DNA of 20,986 bases from the NCBI GenBank assembly GCA_019309815.1, contig JAFDFO010000047.1, positions 1 to 20,986 of the forward strand, written 5' to 3'. The translations under genes and the position numbers were made by a program. The notes under the pieces are model-generated. The model was not told the DNA's origin, did no database searches, and saw only the letters and a list, made by a program, of their open reading frames with translations. How positions within the stretch are numbered: the stretch's first letter is position 1; the number at the start of each line of letters is the position of its first letter. Positions 8,031 through 14,891 of this stretch are shown here, piece after piece. The DNA is from Deltaproteobacteria bacterium. Its GTDB lineage: Bacteria; Desulfobacterota; Desulfobacteria; Desulfobacterales; C00003060.

Positions 8031-8237
8031 TAAGGGCTCACTCAAAAATAACTTCACATTTTGGCATCTCAGCTTCAGGCCATCTTTGCCCGATGCCTCA
8101 TTCGCAAAATCCGCGAAATAGCCGGCTATAGCGCTGCCGCTTCACTTCGTGCCCTGTGGTTTTGCTCAATCGGATCGGACAAATCCGACCCAAATCTGAG
8201 CGCCAATTCTGCGAACTTATTCTTGAGCGAGCCCTAA
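8031..8237 (+). mobile_element. MITE-like element, copy 1 (201 bp plus flanking TAA)
   Basis: The element spans 8034-8234, with TAA directly on both sides (8031-8033, 8235-8237). Its ends are imperfect inverted repeats of about 33 bp. The left end begins GGGCTCACTCAAAAATAACT, and the right end read on the other strand begins GGGCTCGCTCAAGAATAAGT. The interior contains the 12-base perfect palindrome ATAGCCGGCTAT. There is no coding capacity for a transposase. A second copy in the same orientation lies at 14206-14390. Compared with that copy, this one has about 22 extra bases just after the palindrome. The TAA repeats may be a target-site duplication or part of the element. Confidence 0.8.
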
Positions 8238-8279
8238 GGGAGAAGCAAGAGGGATTTCGGGTTATTGACTGTCAAGCCT

Positions 8280-8894
8280 ATGGAATACGTGATACTCGCA
8301 CTGCTGTGGACATCGTGGTGTGTTGTGCACAGTGCGTTGGTAAGTATCACTGTGACCAATTACTTGAAGTCCAAGCTGGGCAATCACTTTCGCTTCTATC
8401 GGCTGTTTTACAATGGGTTCGCCATATTGACCTTGATACCCGTAGCGATATATTCATACGCAGTGCAGGGCGAGTCGGTATTCGTCTGGGATGGCTACCT
8501 GAGGATGCTCCAAGTTTTCCTTTTCTTAATTGCCATTTTCTTGTTTTCTGCTGGAGTCACCCATTATGATGCACTTCAATTCCTGGGCATTCGTCAAGTG
8601 AAGCAGAGAAGCATTTCTGAAGGAATGACCAAAACAGGCGAGTTAAACGCCACTGGAATTCTGGGGATAATGCGACATCCTTGGTACGTGGGGGCAATCG
8701 CTTTCATCTGGGCGAGGCAGCTTGATGTCTCTGCCATTATAGTCAACATCATACTCACTGCCCATCTGATTATTGGGACTTACCTGGAAGAAGGAAAGCT
8801 TGTTGCCGAATTTGGCGACGAGTATCGAGCGTACCAGAAGGAAGTACCCATGTTCATTCCCTACAAATGGCTAAACTCCAAAATTGGTCTGTAG
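8280..8894 (+). CDS. Membrane methyltransferase of the isoprenylcysteine carboxyl methyltransferase/NnrU type
   Basis: 204 residues from ATG 8280; an alternative TTG at 8265 would add five residues and neither has a clear ribosome site. Four to five hydrophobic segments are visible (about 3-25, 42-60, 78-95, 138-165). The C-terminal half carries the ICMT/PEMT-type S-adenosylmethionine-binding pattern: GIMRHPWYVGAI, then YLEEGKLVAEFGDEYRAYQ and a short ending VPMFIPY. Bacterial members include NnrU and the methanethiol methyltransferase MddA; the substrate here cannot be assigned. The MITE at 8031-8237 ends only 43 bases before the ATG, so it may supply or replace the promoter. Confidence 0.8.
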   Translation: MEYVILALLWTSWCVVHSALVSITVTNYLKSKLGNHFRFYRLFYNGFAILTLIPVAIYSYAVQGESVFVWDGYLRMLQVFLFLIAIFLFSAGVTHYDALQFLGIRQVKQRSISEGMTKTGELNATGILGIMRHPWYVGAIAFIWARQLDVSAIIVNIILTAHLIIGTYLEEGKLVAEFGDEYRAYQKEVPMFIPYKWLNSKIGL

Positions 8895-8962
8895 GTGACT
8901 TTGACTTCACATTGATGACGGGGCTGTTCCAAACATGACGGCTTTTGGATGAGGAAAATGCT

Positions 8963-11032
8963 ATGGAACAAGATTTAGCACTTAACGTGGCAATTGTTGG
9001 TGGTGGTCGAGGGTGTAAGGCGATCATGGACATGATATTTGCTGAAAAACTCAAAGAGCTTCGGATGAACCTCGTTGGGGTAGCAGACTCAAAGCCAGAC
9101 GCTGTGGGCTGCCGCTACGCCAGGAAGAAGGGGATTTATACCACAACAGACTACCGTGATCTGTACAAGCTGGATAATCTCAACATGATTATTGAGCTTA
9201 CCGGCAGCGACGAGGTTGCCGACAACATAAGCAAAACGCGGCCAGGTCACGTCAGATTCATGGATAATGTGACTGCCCGGCTATTCTGGGATATCTTTCA
9301 GCTCGAGGAGGAGCGTCTTTCCGAGCGGGAGCAAACCGAGGCGGAGCTACGTGATACGATCAGGCGAACGGAAATTGCTCACGAGCAGTCGCTCATATAT
9401 GCCAAACAGCTTAATGAGGGAATCGCTGAACGCAAAAGGGCCGAGAGGGCCCTGAGAAAAAGCGAACGGGAGAAAAGTGCCATTTTGGACAGCATGTCAG
9501 AATCCGTGGTCTATCATGACAGAGAGCACAGGATTGTGTGGGCAAACCGTGTGGCAGCCGAATCGTCAGGCTTGACTCCGGGGGATGTGGTGGGACGGCG
9601 ATGCTACGAGGTCTGGCACGGGAGAACACAACCATGCCCTGGCTGCCCTGTGTCGAAAGCTTACGAAACACATCAGCCCGAGAATGCAGAGCTCACGAGC
9701 CCGGACGGACGGGTGTGGTTGGTACGAGGGTATCCCGTTCGAAACCAACGTGGCAAGATTGGGGGCGTGGTAGAGATCACGCTTGAAATCACTGACCGCA
9801 AACAGGCAGAAAAGGCGCTTCGGGAGAGCGAGGAGAGACATCGTGCCGTTCTGGAGGGATCTCCGGACCCTGTTGTTGTGTATGATATGGAGGGGAAGTG
9901 TAGCTACACAAATCCGGCTTTCACCAAGGTGTTTGGATGGTCCCAGCACGAGCAGTTGGGGAAGAAGCTAGATTATGTTCCTGATGAAAACTGGCCGGAA
10001 ACGCAAATGATGATTGACAAGGTGCTTGCCGGAGAGAGTTTCTCCGGTGTCGAAAGCCGTCGGTATACCAAGGAGAGAGAGGTTATTGACGTCAGCATAA
10101 GCGCAGCCATCTATTTGGACGCTGAGGGGACACTGGTGGGGAGCGTCCACACCTTGCGAGACATCAGGCCCCGCAAGGTGGCTGAAGAGGCGCTTCAAAG
10201 GGCCCACAATGAACTCGAACAACGTGTTGAAGAACGAACGGCCAAGCTCGCCAGGGCTACCGAGCAATTGAAACTTGAACTCACCGAGCGCAAAAGAGCT
10301 GAACAGGCGCTGCGTACTGCGCACAATGATCTTGCAATGAAGGCGGCTGACCTTGAGGCAGCCAATGAAGAGCTTTCCCAGTATGCTTATGTAGTGTCCC
10401 ACGATCTCAAGGCTCCTCTGCGAGCAATTGCCAACTACACGGGCTTCTTGTATGAGGAGCTGGAGAAGACACTGAATAAGGACCAAAGAGAGTATATTGA
10501 CAATCTCAATCTTGCGGTTCGCCAGGGTGAGCAACTGGTAGAAGACTTGCTGGAATTTTCCGGGGTTGGCAGACTGCGTGCACCTACTGAGACGGTTAAC
10601 ATTGGAGGGTTTCTCCAGCAGCTCATGGTATCACTTGCGTTGACTCCAGACGTTGAGATTGTGATGGAAAGCGAGTGGCCCACAATTTGCGCAGATCCCA
10701 CATTGCTCCGCCAGGTTTTTCAGGACTTGATCAAAAACGGGATCAAGTTCAACCATTCTCCACGAAAGCGTATTGAGATTGGTTGGCGCCCGTTCAAGGA
10801 GGGGGCCTATGAGCTTTTCGTGCGCGATAATGGTATAGGAATTGAACCCCGCTACCACGAGCAGATATTTGGTGTGTTCCAGCGGCTGCATACCCGTCAG
10901 GAGTATGAGGGAACCGGCCTCGGCCTTGCCATTGTCAAGAAAGCAACCGGGAAATTACACGGGTCCGTCCGCATCGAATCAGAACCTGGAGAGGGGAGTA
11001 CATTCTATATTGTCATTCCAAAAACGCAGTAA
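8963..11032 (+). CDS. Sensor histidine kinase: Rossmann domain, two PAS domains, HisKA, HATPase
   Basis: 689 residues from ATG 8963, preceded by GAGGA (8951-8955) at 7 bases; TTG 8945 is the alternative. Residues about 5-115 look like a dehydrogenase-type Rossmann fold (VAIVGGGRGCKAIMDMI, then VGVADSK and IIELTGS). A coiled coil follows. PAS1 is at about 165-285 and contains RCYEVWHGRTQPCPGCP; PAS2 is at about 290-415. A second coiled coil leads to HisKA with His480 in VSHDLKAPLRA. The ATPase part shows NGIKF, DNGIGIEP and GTGLGLAIVKK. No membrane helices are seen, so the kinase is cytosolic. The catalytic core is of the Cph1 type, which normally signals to Rcp1-like receivers such as the one at 4437. 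The Rossmann domain may sense a nucleotide or other small ligand, which is an inference. Confidence 0.92.
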   Translation: MEQDLALNVAIVGGGRGCKAIMDMIFAEKLKELRMNLVGVADSKPDAVGCRYARKKGIYTTTDYRDLYKLDNLNMIIELTGSDEVADNISKTRPGHVRFMDNVTARLFWDIFQLEEERLSEREQTEAELRDTIRRTEIAHEQSLIYAKQLNEGIAERKRAERALRKSEREKSAILDSMSESVVYHDREHRIVWANRVAAESSGLTPGDVVGRRCYEVWHGRTQPCPGCPVSKAYETHQPENAELTSPDGRVWLVRGYPVRNQRGKIGGVVEITLEITDRKQAEKALRESEERHRAVLEGSPDPVVVYDMEGKCSYTNPAFTKVFGWSQHEQLGKKLDYVPDENWPETQMMIDKVLAGESFSGVESRRYTKEREVIDVSISAAIYLDAEGTLVGSVHTLRDIRPRKVAEEALQRAHNELEQRVEERTAKLARATEQLKLELTERKRAEQALRTAHNDLAMKAADLEAANEELSQYAYVVSHDLKAPLRAIANYTGFLYEELEKTLNKDQREYIDNLNLAVRQGEQLVEDLLEFSGVGRLRAPTETVNIGGFLQQLMVSLALTPDVEIVMESEWPTICADPTLLRQVFQDLIKNGIKFNHSPRKRIEIGWRPFKEGAYELFVRDNGIGIEPRYHEQIFGVFQRLHTRQEYEGTGLGLAIVKKATGKLHGSVRIESEPGEGSTFYIVIPKTQ

Positions 11033-11068
11033 CATAGGAAAAAAGGATGAAGGCAAAGGGAATCACTG

Positions 11069-11910
11069 ATGGGCCGACCTAAATCGATGACCACCAAACA
11101 GGCCAAGGATTATCTGGATTCCCACGACGTATCCGACTACAATCTCGTGGACGTGCGGCAGGAGTGGGAGTACGAAGAGTTCCATCTGCCCGGCGCGAAG
11201 CTGATCCCGCTCCCGGAGCTGGCGGACCGTCTGAATGAATTTGCTGCTGCCAAGCCAACGCTTGTTTACTGTGCTGTCGGGGGTCGCAGTGCCTCTGCCG
11301 CCTCGATCATGAGCGGCCAAGGCATGGAAGAAGTTTACAACGTTGAGGGTGGGGCTATGGCGTGGCAAGACGAATACGCTGTTGGCCCCAAGGAACTCGG
11401 CTTGATGTATTTCTCTGGCGGTGAGACGCTTTTAGAGATAGTGACCGTGGCCTATGCCATGGAACGCAATCTTGGCGCCTTCTTTACTCAAATGGCCTCG
11501 TCAGTTGAAAGAGCTGAGATCGTTGATACATTCAGGCAGCTTGCAAGATTCGAGAGAGAACATCAGGCCACCCTCTTCAAGATAGCCAAGAATCTCGACC
11601 CCTCCCTCAAAGACGAGGGGGAGTTGGAGAAACGGGCCGCAGTGGATGCCCTCGAAGGCGGAATGACGGCGGAATCGCTCATGGAGGCCAACCAGGACTA
11701 CCTCCGAACAGCTCAAGGCAAGGGGTTGTTGAGATGGCCATGATGATCGAGGCCCAGGCATTGGACCTGTATATGCGCTATGCAGATAAGGCTGATGATG
11801 AAGAGGCTATGAAGCTCTTGCACCAGCTTGCCGAAGAAGAGAAGAGCCACCTTAAGATTTTGGGAAGGCTTATGGACAGAAAGATCGTCAGTGGCAACTC
11901 TGATGACTAA
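11069..11910 (+). pseudogene. Rhodanese-rubrerythrin fusion with a one-base frameshift
   Basis: The first frame (11069-11743) encodes a rhodanese domain with Cys68 in VYCAVGGRS, then most of a ferritin-like domain with EREHQ, and stops at TGA 11741. The missing last helices are encoded in the next frame from 11728 to TAA 11910. They include IEAQALDLYMRYADKA and the EEEKSH iron-ligand motif. The frames would join if the GGGG run at 11722-11725 had one more G, giving a protein of about 280 residues. So this is either a recent frameshift, a sequencing error in a G run, or less likely programmed -1 slippage. Intact relatives combine sulfur transfer with a diiron site used against peroxide. The gene follows the kinase by 36 bases on the same strand. 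Confidence 0.85.
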
Positions 11911-11960
11911 TAGCAGGTAGCACAACTACAAAGTTGTTTGGCAGCCAAAGGCAGAGCACC

Positions 11961-12236
11961 ATGGAAAAAGCAGAGTTACAAGAGTTTCTCAACAAGCCTG
12001 TGGTTTTGGATACTGCTACCCCATTCATCTATATTGGCACGCTGCACGAAGTTGGAAAGAGCTTTGTCACGCTTAAGGATGTGGACGTGCACCACATCGA
12101 CGGGCGTGGCGCTTCCAGGGAGACGTATGCCCTTTCTGCAAAAAAGTTTGGAATCAAGAAGAACCGAGCCTTTACAAAGGTAAGGGTCGACATCATTACG
12201 TCTATTTCCCACCTGCAAGACATCGTTGAATATTGA
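11961..12236 (+). CDS. Small conserved-looking protein, possibly Sm-like beta barrel
   Basis: 91 residues from ATG 11961; a longer reading from 11934 starts with a non-ATG codon and has no ribosome site. The sequence is beta-rich: KPVVLDTATPFIYIGTLHEV, then KSFVTLKDVDVHHID and a late KVRVDIITSISHLQDI. The alternation of short strands, with a GTL turn and the xVTLKDVDV strand, recalls LSm/Hfq-type folds. This is a fold impression, not a family match. It is rich in His and Asp near HHIDGRG. It may be cotranscribed with the rhodanese-rubrerythrin gene, whose true stop lies 50 bases upstream. Confidence 0.6.
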   Translation: MEKAELQEFLNKPVVLDTATPFIYIGTLHEVGKSFVTLKDVDVHHIDGRGASRETYALSAKKFGIKKNRAFTKVRVDIITSISHLQDIVEY

Positions 12237-12242
12237 GGGGCC

Positions 12243-12261
12243 TCTATCGACGATGGATAGA
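12243..12261 (+). other. Small hairpin after the 91-residue ORF
   Basis: TCTATC and GATAGA form a 6-bp stem with a 7-base loop, 6 bases after the stop. No T-run follows, so it is not a convincing terminator. Confidence 0.2.
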
Positions 12262-12374
12262 CACCACTCTTTGCAGAATAGTGTTAGAACCTCCTGCATA
12301 GTGCCAAACAGTTAAAGGATAGAATTAAGAAGATTTGTCCGTCGCAAAGAAGGTCTCAAGGAGAGGAGGCGTGA

Positions 12375-12911
12375 ATGGATGCACGCGGGTTTAGGGAGTT
12401 TATTGATGGGTTGGTTCGTAAGGCACACTCCGGGGCTGTGTTGAACTACTTCGTTGCTAAGAGGATTTATGCCTCTAGGCGCTTCAATCGGGTTAAGTTG
12501 AAGAGCCTGGAAGGGAACACCTCAATCAAGAAGGTACGCAAGGAGTTTGACCGCAAATGGCTGGTATTAGGCGCTGGCACCGACCCTTCTGATCCCAACC
12601 GTCCAAGGTATACTGCTTGCGTGAAGATTGGGGAAATCCCAAGCAATCGGTTCAAAGTGGCTGGAGGCTCTCGAGGCACTGTCAGTGTTGATCTAACAGG
12701 TTCTATTGAGTGGACCGAAGGAGAAAAGTCTATCACATATGTGATCCGCAAGCAGAGAAGTCTGAGGATGACAGAGGAGCAAAAGGCCAAGAGATTCATC
12801 GAGTGTGTTCTCGCTCAAGCCCACTGTTCTGAGGAAGAGGCCATGGAACTATGGGCTTCCACAAAATCTGCAACGCTGTCAAAGCTCAGAAAAAAGCTGT
12901 CGGAGAAATGA
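12375..12911 (+). CDS. Hypothetical protein, 178 residues
   Basis: Not recognised. The ATG is well supported by GGAGAGGAGG (12360-12369). The protein is basic, without signal peptide or membrane helices. The N-terminal third is helical and rich in Arg and Lys (VAKRIYASRRFNRVKLKSL). A middle beta-rich part (about 55-125) holds WLVLGAGTDPSDPNRPRY and a strand-turn-strand stretch. The C-terminal helix has a repeating Glu/Lys pattern with a Cys-x5-Cys spacing around CVLAQAHC. Codon use looks like its neighbours. An inverted-repeat element starts 8 bases after the stop, and the next gene is convergent. Confidence 0.6.
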   Translation: MDARGFREFIDGLVRKAHSGAVLNYFVAKRIYASRRFNRVKLKSLEGNTSIKKVRKEFDRKWLVLGAGTDPSDPNRPRYTACVKIGEIPSNRFKVAGGSRGTVSVDLTGSIEWTEGEKSITYVIRKQRSLRMTEEQKAKRFIECVLAQAHCSEEEAMELWASTKSATLSKLRKKLSEK

Positions 12912-12918
12912 GAGGGAT

Positions 12919-13022
12919 TAGAGCGGTTGTCAAAAATCTGTTCCTTTTACGGCAGTCTTGATACCCTCTGCCGGCTCCTCACAAATGGTTCAAAACGGAA
13001 AATATTTTTGACAACCGCTCTA
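12919..13022. mobile_element. 104-bp inverted-repeat element with TA ends
   Basis: The first 19 bases, TAGAGCGGTTGTCAAAAAT, are repeated exactly in inverted form at 13004-13022, and weaker pairing continues inward for about 13 more bases. The TA at each end could be the duplicated target of an IS630/mariner-type transposase, which would make this a MITE of about 100 bp. A small internal hairpin (GGCAG and CTGCC, 12951-12972) is also present. It fills almost the whole gap between two convergent genes, so as RNA it would fold into a long hairpin at both 3' ends. There is no coding capacity, and no second copy is in the window. Confidence 0.7.
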
Positions 13023-13027
13023 GAGAA

Positions 13028-13936
13028 TTATTGCCGCAATCTTTTGGTATGCCGCCTCACCATGGCCAGGCCAAAGTAACCATAGAGTCTGTACCAAAGG
13101 AGAGCCAAAGGGACGATCTTTTCAGTCAGGGGTGTGAGATAACAAAGTCTAATGAGGTCTCTGTAGAGCTCATTAAAGTCAAGCGCATCCAGAGAAATAC
13201 TGGCACCTTTACAGTCAAAACCCCACCGTCGTGCAATCTTCTGAGCGGGTTTTTCGCCGTCCCGCATGGTCACCACTGCCTTGAACGGCCCCGTTGGCAA
13301 ATGTGGCTCCATTCCAACGTTGTTAAGAGATTTGATCGCTGCGCTTTTCAAGCCGGCTCTCCAGGCATCGACATCAAATCTTTGCTGCCCAACAGTCTTG
13401 TCGATGGGATAGCAGTTAATCCCCTTAATGGCCCGTTGTGCCTGAGTGCAGGCAACGGGACAGCCTGAGAAGAAGATCGGTCGTACCCCATAAGGTGCCA
13501 ATGACGCGGAGAAGAGTTCCACTTCAGACATTGCCTCGCCGTTCACCTCTAATTGTTGAATACGTGAGGTAAAGGTATGGGATAGGAATGCGTTGCTGCC
13601 TGAGGCGGCATGCATGCCCAGGAATAAAGCTGCTTCGGCGTCATCCGGATCTCCAATGCCTGGCACAGGACCGTGCCTGTAGCCTGAAAGAACCCGTGCT
13701 CTGGAATCTATGTATTCCGGCAGGAGATTGTATCCTGTTCGGTGGAAGTCGTGGACTGTTACCTTCCTGACCCCGGTTTCAAGGAGACCTGTAACGACTG
13801 CACTGACATCTCGTGTCATCTCAACGGAGGCAACATACCACTCCTCGGTCATGGACTTTGCCGCCCTGCGGCCCCAGCAGCCGGAGCTTCCTTCAATATC
13901 GGCGATGATCAGAACAGATTTGAAACTATTACTCAC
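13028..13936 (-). CDS. M55 family D-aminopeptidase (DppA-like)
   Basis: 302 residues on the - strand from GTG 13936, with GAGGTGG just upstream of it. All metal and catalytic positions known from Bacillus DppA can be lined up: Asp13 and Glu15 in ADIEGSSG, His65 in VHDFHRTG, His109 in GMHAASG, His120 in LSHTF and Glu138 in NGEAMSE. DppA enzymes are zinc-dependent peptidases that release D-amino acids from short D-peptides, probably in recycling or use of cell-wall peptides. There is no signal peptide. No dipeptide transporter genes are adjacent, so a Dpp-operon role is not supported. It is the only - strand gene of the window and faces the hypothetical gene at 12375. The C-terminal 40 residues are hydrophobic and basic, unlike the core. 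Confidence 0.88.
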   Translation of the reverse strand: MSNSFKSVLIIADIEGSSGCWGRRAAKSMTEEWYVASVEMTRDVSAVVTGLLETGVRKVTVHDFHRTGYNLLPEYIDSRARVLSGYRHGPVPGIGDPDDAEAALFLGMHAASGSNAFLSHTFTSRIQQLEVNGEAMSEVELFSASLAPYGVRPIFFSGCPVACTQAQRAIKGINCYPIDKTVGQQRFDVDAWRAGLKSAAIKSLNNVGMEPHLPTGPFKAVVTMRDGEKPAQKIARRWGFDCKGASISLDALDFNELYRDLIRLCYLTPLTEKIVPLALLWYRLYGYFGLAMVRRHTKRLRQ

Positions 13937-13965
13937 CGTCCACCTCGGAAAGCTATCTCAAAACA

Positions 13966-14008
13966 TGAACTGCAATAGCGAGCGCATTCCCTGTAGCTTG
14001 CTGCGGGG
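13966..14008 (+). repeat. Short interspersed palindromic repeat, copy A
   Basis: Bases 13966-14000 match 15844-15878 at 32 of 35 positions; the shared core is GCAATAGCGAGCG. In this copy the repeat ends in a hairpin: CCCTGTAGC (13989-13997) pairs with GCTGCGGGG (14000-14008) over 9 positions including two G-T pairs. The loop is very short, and there is no T-run after it. Confidence 0.7.
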
Positions 14009-14205
14009 AGCTTCAATCCCTAACGCACATGGTTTCCGTATCGCAAACGAAGAGAACATACGAACCGAAAAGAGTTCTGTCCAGGATCATAAGCACAGCG
14101 GGATACTTACACAAGGGGAAATCTTGCCACGGCGAGAAACGATTTCTGCCAGACACGGGCGGTCTCCGGGACAGGTTTGACTCTTCTCATGCTTTCTAAT
14201 AAGAT

Positions 14206-14390
14206 TAAGGTCTCGCTCAAAAATAACTTAACATTTTGGCATCGCAGCTTCAGGCCATCTTTGACCGATACCTCATTCGCAAAATCCGCGAAATAGCCGG
14301 CTATTGCTGTGATTTTGCTCAATCGGATCGGCCAAATCTGACCCAAATCTGAGCGCCAATTTTGCGAAGTTATTTCTGCGCAAGCCCTAA
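14206..14390 (+). mobile_element. MITE-like element, copy 2 (179 bp plus flanking TAA)
   Basis: The element lies at 14209-14387 with TAA on both sides (14206-14208, 14388-14390). It is in the same orientation as the copy at 8031-8237 and nearly identical through the interior, including ATAGCCGGCTAT and the AATCGGATCGG block. It lacks about 22 bases of the middle of copy 1. Terminal inverted repeats are more diverged here. It ends 40 bases before the GTG start of the GNAT gene. Confidence 0.8.
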
Positions 14391-14430
14391 GTCCATCTCA
14401 AGCATGGGTCAGGGTTCATAACTGTGTTCC

Positions 14431-14886
14431 GTGAGGATAGCCAGGGCTGGAGACGTGGACTATATTCGAGGCCTCAGCAAGACGGCGTTTCAGGAGTACG
14501 GGCCGTACGAAGATATGTTGCCTGACTGGTTTATGGCCGGGATCACGGTAACCCTCTTGGCTGTGGTCGAAGAACATCCTTTGGGATTTGCCATGATCCG
14601 CCGACTGGGGCGTGAGTCACGTCTTCATCGAGTTTCCGAGCTCCTTGCTATTGCCGTAGAACCAGCACAGCGGAAACGCGGCATTGGAGATTTACTCCTG
14701 AATGAGATACAAAAGGCGGCTCATAGAACAGGAGTGGAGACACTGGTTCTGCATACCGCAATTGAGAATATGCCCGGCCGAGGGCTTTTCAAGAAACACG
14801 GATTCATCCTTTTAGACACCAGGAGTAACTTCTATCCTGGGGGTCAGGATGCCATGATGATGTACAAAGATATCGATACAGGTTGA
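14431..14886 (+). CDS. GNAT family N-acetyltransferase
   Basis: 151 residues. GTG 14431 is the first usable start after an in-frame stop at 14419; no clear ribosome site is present. The acetyl-CoA-binding motif A is visible as LLAIAVEPAQRKRGIGDLLL (about 70-89), followed by ETLVLHTAIENMPGRGLFKKHGF, the usual motif-B helix and hairpin. The N-terminal IARAGDVDYIRGLSKTAF is also typical. The end overlaps the prmA reading frame by 4 bases if prmA starts at TTG 14883. The neighbouring ribosomal-protein methyltransferase makes a RimI-like protein target thinkable, but this is not established by sequence. The substrate is unknown. Confidence 0.85.
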   Translation: MRIARAGDVDYIRGLSKTAFQEYGPYEDMLPDWFMAGITVTLLAVVEEHPLGFAMIRRLGRESRLHRVSELLAIAVEPAQRKRGIGDLLLNEIQKAAHRTGVETLVLHTAIENMPGRGLFKKHGFILLDTRSNFYPGGQDAMMMYKDIDTG

Positions 14887-14891
14887 GTGAA

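Larger units (their letters stand above)
13937..14430. other. Gene-free gap of 494 bases with repeats
   Basis: Between the divergent dppA-like gene and the GNAT gene I see no supportable gene. It holds the ribosome site and presumably the promoter of the dppA-like gene, the palindromic repeat at 13966-14008 and MITE copy 2 at 14206-14390. An ORF on the - strand (14107-14346) only reads through the MITE. Confidence 0.6.

Noticed and set aside
8156..8569. A 137-codon + strand ORF
   Set aside because: It begins inside MITE copy 1 and overlaps the membrane methyltransferase in another frame; the methyltransferase has the family motifs.
12919..13022. Reading the inverted repeat as an ordinary rho-independent terminator
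   Set aside because: The perfect 19-bp arms are 66 bases apart, no T-run follows the right arm, and the borders are TA, which fits a small mobile element better.
13031..13468. A 145-codon + strand ORF
   Set aside because: It lies opposite the DppA-like gene, whose metal-binding residues are all conserved; the + reading has no motif and no ribosome site.
14107..14346. A 79-codon ORF on the - strand
   Set aside because: It reads across MITE copy 2 and noncoding flank; the same element at 8031-8237 gives a similar fragment, so this is a repeat translation rather than a gene.
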